DNA of 8,851 bases from assembly GCA_009704705.1 (NCBI GenBank), contig WLDR01000054.1, positions 1 to 8,851 on the forward strand, read 5' to 3'. The notes under the pieces are model-generated. The model did no database searches. It was given only the letters and a program-made list of their open reading frames with translations, and was not told where the DNA came from. A program made the position numbers and the translations under genes. Source of the DNA: Actinomycetota bacterium. Lineage in GTDB: Bacteria; Actinomycetota; Actinomycetes; Actinomycetales; Microbacteriaceae. Within the stretch, counting starts at the first letter, position 1, and the number at the start of each line of letters is the position of its first letter. Shown one piece after another: positions 4,913 through 8,851 of this stretch.

Positions 4913-6328
4913 ATGAACAACTCATTCCTGCGCCTGGGGGCCGATCGCCAACAGGTACTCGACGACACGTTCGACCTCGTCCAAAAGATGTGGTCGGGCA
5001 TGGACAAAGCCCGCGAAGGCGAACCGGAAATCACTGATGAAACCTGGTCGCTTCTCGCCGAAACGTTGCCCGAACAGGGCATCGCCCCCACCGCCGCAAT
5101 CGACGAAGCCGCCACGGTGCTCGACCAGTCGCTTGCCCAGTCGCGCCCGCGCTTCTTTGCCTACATCGGCTCGAGCGGACTCGAGGTCGGCGCTGTAGCC
5201 GACTTCTTGGCGGCGTCGTACGACATCAATGTTGCTATCGATGCGCGAGCATCCTCGTTTCTTGAAATTCAAACGGGCAAGTGGATGGCCGAATTCATTG
5301 GCTTTCCCGGCCGGGGCCTCTTCACCTCGGGTGGCACGGTGAGCAACATCACTGCGCTCGCCGCGGCCCGCCAGAGGGCGGTGCCCGAATCGCGCGAGTT
5401 CGGCAACACGGTGCCGATGGCCGTCTATGTCTCGAGCGAGGCGCACTACTCGAATAAGCGAGCGGTCGAGTTGCTCGGCCTCGGCACACGATCCGTTCGA
5501 GCGATCCCAATCGATGACCATCACCGCATGAACACGGCCGCACTCGAAGCTCAAATCAAAGAGGACATCGCCGCCGGCGTCAGGCCGACGTGCATCATCG
5601 CCTCGGCGGGCACGACGCTCACCGGCGCGATAGACCCGCTGCGCGAGATCGCTCGCATTGCCAAGAAGTACGACGTGTGGATGCACGTCGACGGAGCGTA
5701 CGGGGGCCCCGCCGCCGGCACCGACCTCGTTCGCGAACAGTTCGACGGGCTCGACCTCGCCGACTCGGTCACTATCGACGCACACAAGTGGATGTTCGTG
5801 CCGAAGGCCTGCTCGATTGTTCTCGTGCGTGACTACTCGGCCCTCGCCGCCACGTTCGGACACAATGAGGCCTATATGCCTCACGACACTGAGGACCCGA
5901 ACCCGGTTGACGTCACGCTCGAATACTCGCGCCCGTTGCGCGCGCTCAAGCTGTGGCTGGGGTTCAAGGCGCACGGGGCAGCCGAGTTCCGGCAGGCAAT
6001 CGAGCACGACATCATGTTGGCGCGGGAGACCTACGCGCGCGCATCCGCCGACCTGTCGATTCGTGTCTTGCCCCACCCGCCCGCGCTGTCGGTCGTGCCG
6101 ATGCAGCACGTACCGGCGGGCATGACCGACCGCGACGAGATCAGCGCCCACAACGCTGCCCTGTGCGCCGCAATCATCGACGACGGTCGCGTCTACCTGT
6201 CGCCCGCACAGATTGATGGCGAGACGTGGTTGCGCCCGTGTTTCACGAACTTTCGCACTGACATGAGTGACGTTGATGCGCTGTTCGAGGTCATCGACGA
6301 ACTGGGCACCAAACTCGCCGGAGTCTGA
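4913..6328 (+). CDS. PLP-dependent group II amino acid decarboxylase family protein
   Basis: A 471-residue protein of the glutamate/aromatic-L-amino-acid decarboxylase family (fold type I), full length. The PLP lysine is K292 in DAHKW; D260 in HVDGAYGG contacts the pyridine nitrogen; H178 in SSEAHYS is the ring-stacking histidine; TSGGTVSN at 138-145 binds the phosphate. The N-terminal part contains the family segment RPRFFAYIGSS (78-88). Substrates in this family include aromatic amino acids, glutamate, aspartate and diaminobutyrate; the sequence as read does not settle which, and some members are aldehyde-forming or lyase variants. ATG 4913 follows a plausible -10 at leaderless spacing. It is divergent from hicAB and 74 bases ahead of the GNAT-AAA+ gene, which has its own -10 box. 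Cytoplasmic and soluble, with no signal peptide. Confidence 0.9.
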   Translation: MNNSFLRLGADRQQVLDDTFDLVQKMWSGMDKAREGEPEITDETWSLLAETLPEQGIAPTAAIDEAATVLDQSLAQSRPRFFAYIGSSGLEVGAVADFLAASYDINVAIDARASSFLEIQTGKWMAEFIGFPGRGLFTSGGTVSNITALAAARQRAVPESREFGNTVPMAVYVSSEAHYSNKRAVELLGLGTRSVRAIPIDDHHRMNTAALEAQIKEDIAAGVRPTCIIASAGTTLTGAIDPLREIARIAKKYDVWMHVDGAYGGPAAGTDLVREQFDGLDLADSVTIDAHKWMFVPKACSIVLVRDYSALAATFGHNEAYMPHDTEDPNPVDVTLEYSRPLRALKLWLGFKAHGAAEFRQAIEHDIMLARETYARASADLSIRVLPHPPALSVVPMQHVPAGMTDRDEISAHNAALCAAIIDDGRVYLSPAQIDGETWLRPCFTNFRTDMSDVDALFEVIDELGTKLAGV

Positions 6329-6390
6329 TGCGGCAGGTGTTGAGCCACCCGCCTGAAGAAAATTCCTCGCACGAATTGGGCACGCATCAC

Positions 6391-6402
6391 TAACCTGACT
6401 AA
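6391..6402 (+). promoter_or_regulatory. Putative -10 box for leaderless start of the GNAT-AAA+ gene
   Basis: TAACCT (6391-6396) lies 6 bases before ATG 6403 and no ribosome site is seen upstream. This is the same layout as at 1254 and 4900. No good -35 was found. Confidence 0.4.
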
Positions 6403-7677
6403 ATGAGGGAAATTCTTTTTCGCGACTACGTCGCCTCTGACCTCGACGCCCTGATGCGCCTGTGGAACCAGGTCACAGCCGCCGGGGCTGAGCCCGTCTA
6501 CTCGTTGAGCGAAGTGGTTGCCTCGTGCGAACAAGACGTCGCCGTCGCTGCAGTGGATGCCCATGGAGAAGTTGTCGGCATGGCCGTCGCACGCGCGGCA
6601 CATGACCAGGGTTGGATCGTGTTCTTTGCGACGGATGCCGACCACCGACGCCAGGGAATCGGCGACCGGTTGCTCGCCGCGGTGGAGCAACGCCTCGCGC
6701 CTCAAGGGTTGACACGAATTTCGGTGCTGGTGCCGGATGACCAACTCAATGTGGGAGTTCTTACGCGAGCCGGGTTCAAAGACAAGAAGCACCTGAGCTA
6801 CTTCGAGCGCGAGATTCCCGTTCGTGGCAAAGAGATGACGCTGTTGCGCGAACTTGGTGGCCGCATTCTTTCTCGAGACCTGTGGGGCAACATCGCGGGA
6901 ATGATAGAAGAGAAGAACCTTCTCGAACGTCGCCTCGTTCTTCCCTTGGCGAATGCGTCGATGGCCGAGTCGTTCGGCGTCGAGCCTCCGCGCGCGATTG
7001 TGCTCTTTGGGCCTCCGGGAACCGGCAAGACCACGTTTGCCAAGGCGATTGCATCTCGGCTGGAGTGGCCCTTCGTCGAAGTCTTTCCGTCGCGTCTGGC
7101 TGCGACGCCCGAGGGCCTCGCGGGCGGCCTTCGACTGATTTTTGAAGAAATCGCCGAGCTCGATCACGCGGTGGTCTTCATTGACGAGGTGGAAGAGATC
7201 GCGTCACAGCGTGGAGGCGAACCGCCGTCGTCAACTCAGGGCGTGACGAATGAGCTGCTCAAGCTGATCCCCGCTTTCCGTGAGAAGCCGGGCAAGTTGC
7301 TCATCTGTGCGACGAACTTCATTCGCGCTCTCGACGACGCGTTTCTGCGTCACGGGCGGTTTGACTACGTGATTCCCATTGGCCTTCCCGATGAGGATGC
7401 GCGTCGCGCGATCTGGACCAAGTTCATCCCCGACACCGCAACAACGATCGATGTCGACACTCTTGTTGAGCGCAGCGAGGGGTTCTCTCCCGCTGACATC
7501 GAGTTCTCGGCTCGCCAGGCATCGCAGACGGCGTTTGAGAAGGCCATTCTCGGAGGCGAGAATCTGGGGCCAGACATGACCGACTACCTCGACGCCATTG
7601 GGGCCACCAAGACAACGGTTTCGACAGAAGTAGCGGATGCGTTCCGCCACGACATCGAGAATCTCGCGCGCACCTAA
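6403..7677 (+). CDS. GNAT acetyltransferase fused to classical AAA+ ATPase
   Basis: A 424-residue protein with two complete domains. Residues 4-138 are a GNAT fold: strand and helix LFRDYVASDLDALMRLW at the start, the acetyl-CoA loop RRQGIGDRLL at 82-91, and the late VGVLTRAGFK at 117-126. Residues 150-424 are a classical AAA+ module: Walker A GPPGTGKT at 203-210, Walker B VVFIDE at 257-262, sensor-1 N305 in ATNF, arginine-finger pair R316/R319 in RHGRFD, and a C-terminal GFSPADIEF sensor-2 helix at 360-368. The reading frame is continuous across the joint, with no internal start that would separate the parts. All key ATPase residues are present, so it should bind and hydrolyse ATP and form a ring. 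No protease domain follows, so it is not an FtsH. The role is unknown; a remodelling ATPase gated by acetyl-CoA or acetylating its client is speculation. Confidence 0.85.
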   Translation: MREILFRDYVASDLDALMRLWNQVTAAGAEPVYSLSEVVASCEQDVAVAAVDAHGEVVGMAVARAAHDQGWIVFFATDADHRRQGIGDRLLAAVEQRLAPQGLTRISVLVPDDQLNVGVLTRAGFKDKKHLSYFEREIPVRGKEMTLLRELGGRILSRDLWGNIAGMIEEKNLLERRLVLPLANASMAESFGVEPPRAIVLFGPPGTGKTTFAKAIASRLEWPFVEVFPSRLAATPEGLAGGLRLIFEEIAELDHAVVFIDEVEEIASQRGGEPPSSTQGVTNELLKLIPAFREKPGKLLICATNFIRALDDAFLRHGRFDYVIPIGLPDEDARRAIWTKFIPDTATTIDVDTLVERSEGFSPADIEFSARQASQTAFEKAILGGENLGPDMTDYLDAIGATKTTVSTEVADAFRHDIENLART

Positions 7678-7709
7678 AACGCACGCGTGTGCAGTGCCAA
7701 ACTGGATAC

Positions 7710-8851
7710 ATGAGTACAGGTTCATCCACGGACGCATCGACATACGTCGAACTTCTCCCTCGCACGAAGCCGAACTACCCGAAGACACTTGTCACCACCG
7801 ACGGTGTATCGACTGCCGGCTCGGGCGACAAGACAGTGCTTGAGATCGACGGCGCCGCACTCGAGACATTGGCCTATGAGGCCTACCGCGAAGTCAACTA
7901 TTTTCTGCGTGCCGAACACCTGGGCCAGCTTCGCAAGATCATCGATGACCCAGAGGCGTCGGGTAACGATCGCTATGTGGCGCTCGACCTGCTCAAGAAT
8001 GCGAACATCGCCGCCGGCCGAGTGCTGCCGATGTGCCAAGACACCGGCACTGCACTCGTGTTTGCCAAGCGCGGTCACCGCGTGATGACGGACGGACAAG
8101 ACGCAGCTCACATTTCGAAAGGCATCTATCGCGCCTATCACGACCTCAATCTTCGGTACTCGCAGTTGGGTCCGACGACGATGTGGAAAGAGGCGAACAC
8201 GAAGTCGAACCTCCCCGCCGAAATCGACATTCAGCTCGCGCCTGGTGACACGTACGAATTAATGTTCATGGCCAAAGGTGGTGGCAGTGCGAACAAGTCG
8301 TTCTTGTATCAAGAGACGACGGCGATGCTGGATGAGCAGCGCATGCTCGACTTCTTGCGCGAGAAAATCGCGAGCATCGGTACGGCGGCGTGCCCGCCGT
8401 ACCACCTCGCCGTTGTCGTCGGTGGCACGTCGGCCGAGTTTGCGCTGAAAACCGCGAAGCTCGCCTCGACGCACTACCTCGACACGCTGCCGACCGAGGG
8501 TGACGGCACTGGGCACGGATTCCGCGATCTGGACTTCGAAAAGAAAGTTTTCGAGATGACGCAGACAATCGGTTACGGCGCTCAGTTCGGCGGCAAGTAC
8601 TTCTGCCACGACATTCGCGTTGTTCGTCTGCCTCGTCACGGCGCATCCTTGCCCATCGCAATCGCAGTGTCGTGCTCGGCTGACCGCCAGGTGCTCGCGA
8701 CGATCAACGCAGACGGCGTGTGGATCGAGGAGCTCGAGCATGATCCGGCTCGCTTCATCCCCGAGACCGGACTCGAGAAAATCGAGCAGGCCTCACCCGG
8801 GCATCCCATCGACTTGAACGTGCCGATGTCCGAGGTTCAGAAGCAACTGAG
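7710..8851 (+). CDS. fumA: Class I fumarate hydratase (FumA type), 5' part of gene
   Basis: The first 380 codons of a [4Fe-4S] fumarase that interconverts fumarate and malate in the citric acid cycle; the window ends inside the gene (E. coli FumA has 548 residues). The resemblance to FumA is strong along the whole stretch: LPMCQDTGTA, LRYSQ, AKGGGSANKS, YQETTAML, IGTAACPPYH, VVGGTSAE, GAQFGGKYF, HDIRVVRLPRHGAS and VSCSADR. Cluster cysteines are C109, C228 and C322, each offset by four from C105, C224 and C318 of the E. coli enzyme, so spacing is conserved exactly. ATG 7710 gives a normal N-terminus; an in-frame GTG at 7689 is less likely. The ribosome site is weak (GGA at 7704-7706). The gene lies 32 bases after the GNAT-AAA+ stop on the same strand and could share its transcript. 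Confidence 0.95.
   Translation, partial: MSTGSSTDASTYVELLPRTKPNYPKTLVTTDGVSTAGSGDKTVLEIDGAALETLAYEAYREVNYFLRAEHLGQLRKIIDDPEASGNDRYVALDLLKNANIAAGRVLPMCQDTGTALVFAKRGHRVMTDGQDAAHISKGIYRAYHDLNLRYSQLGPTTMWKEANTKSNLPAEIDIQLAPGDTYELMFMAKGGGSANKSFLYQETTAMLDEQRMLDFLREKIASIGTAACPPYHLAVVVGGTSAEFALKTAKLASTHYLDTLPTEGDGTGHGFRDLDFEKKVFEMTQTIGYGAQFGGKYFCHDIRVVRLPRHGASLPIAIAVSCSADRQVLATINADGVWIEELEHDPARFIPETGLEKIEQASPGHPIDLNVPMSEVQKQL

Noticed and set aside
4922..6151. Long 409-codon open frame on the - strand
   Set aside because: It lies wholly opposite the PLP decarboxylase, whose catalytic motifs are clear; the translated product is Arg/Val/Gly-rich and resembles no family. Typical antisense frame in GC-rich DNA.
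6330..6353. Possible terminator after the decarboxylase gene
   Set aside because: GGCAGGT and ACCCGCC pair with a mismatch and there is no T-run; too weak to call.
6193..7167. 324-codon open frame on the - strand
   Set aside because: Antisense across the ends of two well-supported genes; no ribosome site or domain.
7681..7692. Near-palindrome around CACGCGTG before fumA
   Set aside because: Only an 8-base perfect palindrome, expected often in GC-rich DNA; no second site and no T-run, so neither operator nor terminator is supported.

Overview
The window looks like chromosomal DNA from a high-GC Gram-positive bacterium (Actinomycetota), most likely Micrococcales and perhaps Microbacteriaceae. 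This rests on moderately high GC, heavy use of TCG, CTC, GTC and GCG codons, GTG starts, TANNCT boxes placed 6-7 nt before ATG codons (leaderless-type starts), and an M23 peptidase with a long proline-rich cytoplasmic N-terminus. The family assignment is an inference from style; no database search was possible.

Left part (1-2450): a probable three-gene unit on the + strand. It holds the 3' end of an amidohydrolase-3 (YtcJ-like) gene, a small NTF2/lumazine-binding-like protein, and an inositol-monophosphatase-family phosphatase whose GTG start overlaps the stop of the gene before it. Then comes a single-gene unit (2574-3737) for a membrane-anchored M23 (LytM) cell-wall peptidase.

Middle part (3738-4912): a tRNA promoter, tRNA-Thr(GGT) and elongator-type tRNA-Met(CAT), then a long symmetric hairpin that starts on the discriminator base of tRNA-Met and probably ends transcription from both sides. 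Beyond it lie about 137 bases of GC-rich, structured non-coding DNA with echoes of the tRNA-Met 3' end. A HicA/HicB-type toxin-antitoxin operon follows on the - strand. This is the only stretch that looks like accessory DNA, and it sits where mobile elements often insert, but no integrase or transposase is present.

Right part (4913-8851): a group II PLP-dependent decarboxylase; a single polypeptide that joins an N-terminal GNAT acetyltransferase to a C-terminal classical AAA+ ATPase, the most unusual protein here; and the first 380 codons of a class I iron-sulfur fumarase of the FumA type, cut by the window end.

Most of the window is ordinary metabolism. The parts that most deserve a second look are the GNAT-AAA+ fusion, the structured DNA between tRNA-Met and hicB, and the swapped T54/A58 bases in the tRNA-Met T-loop.
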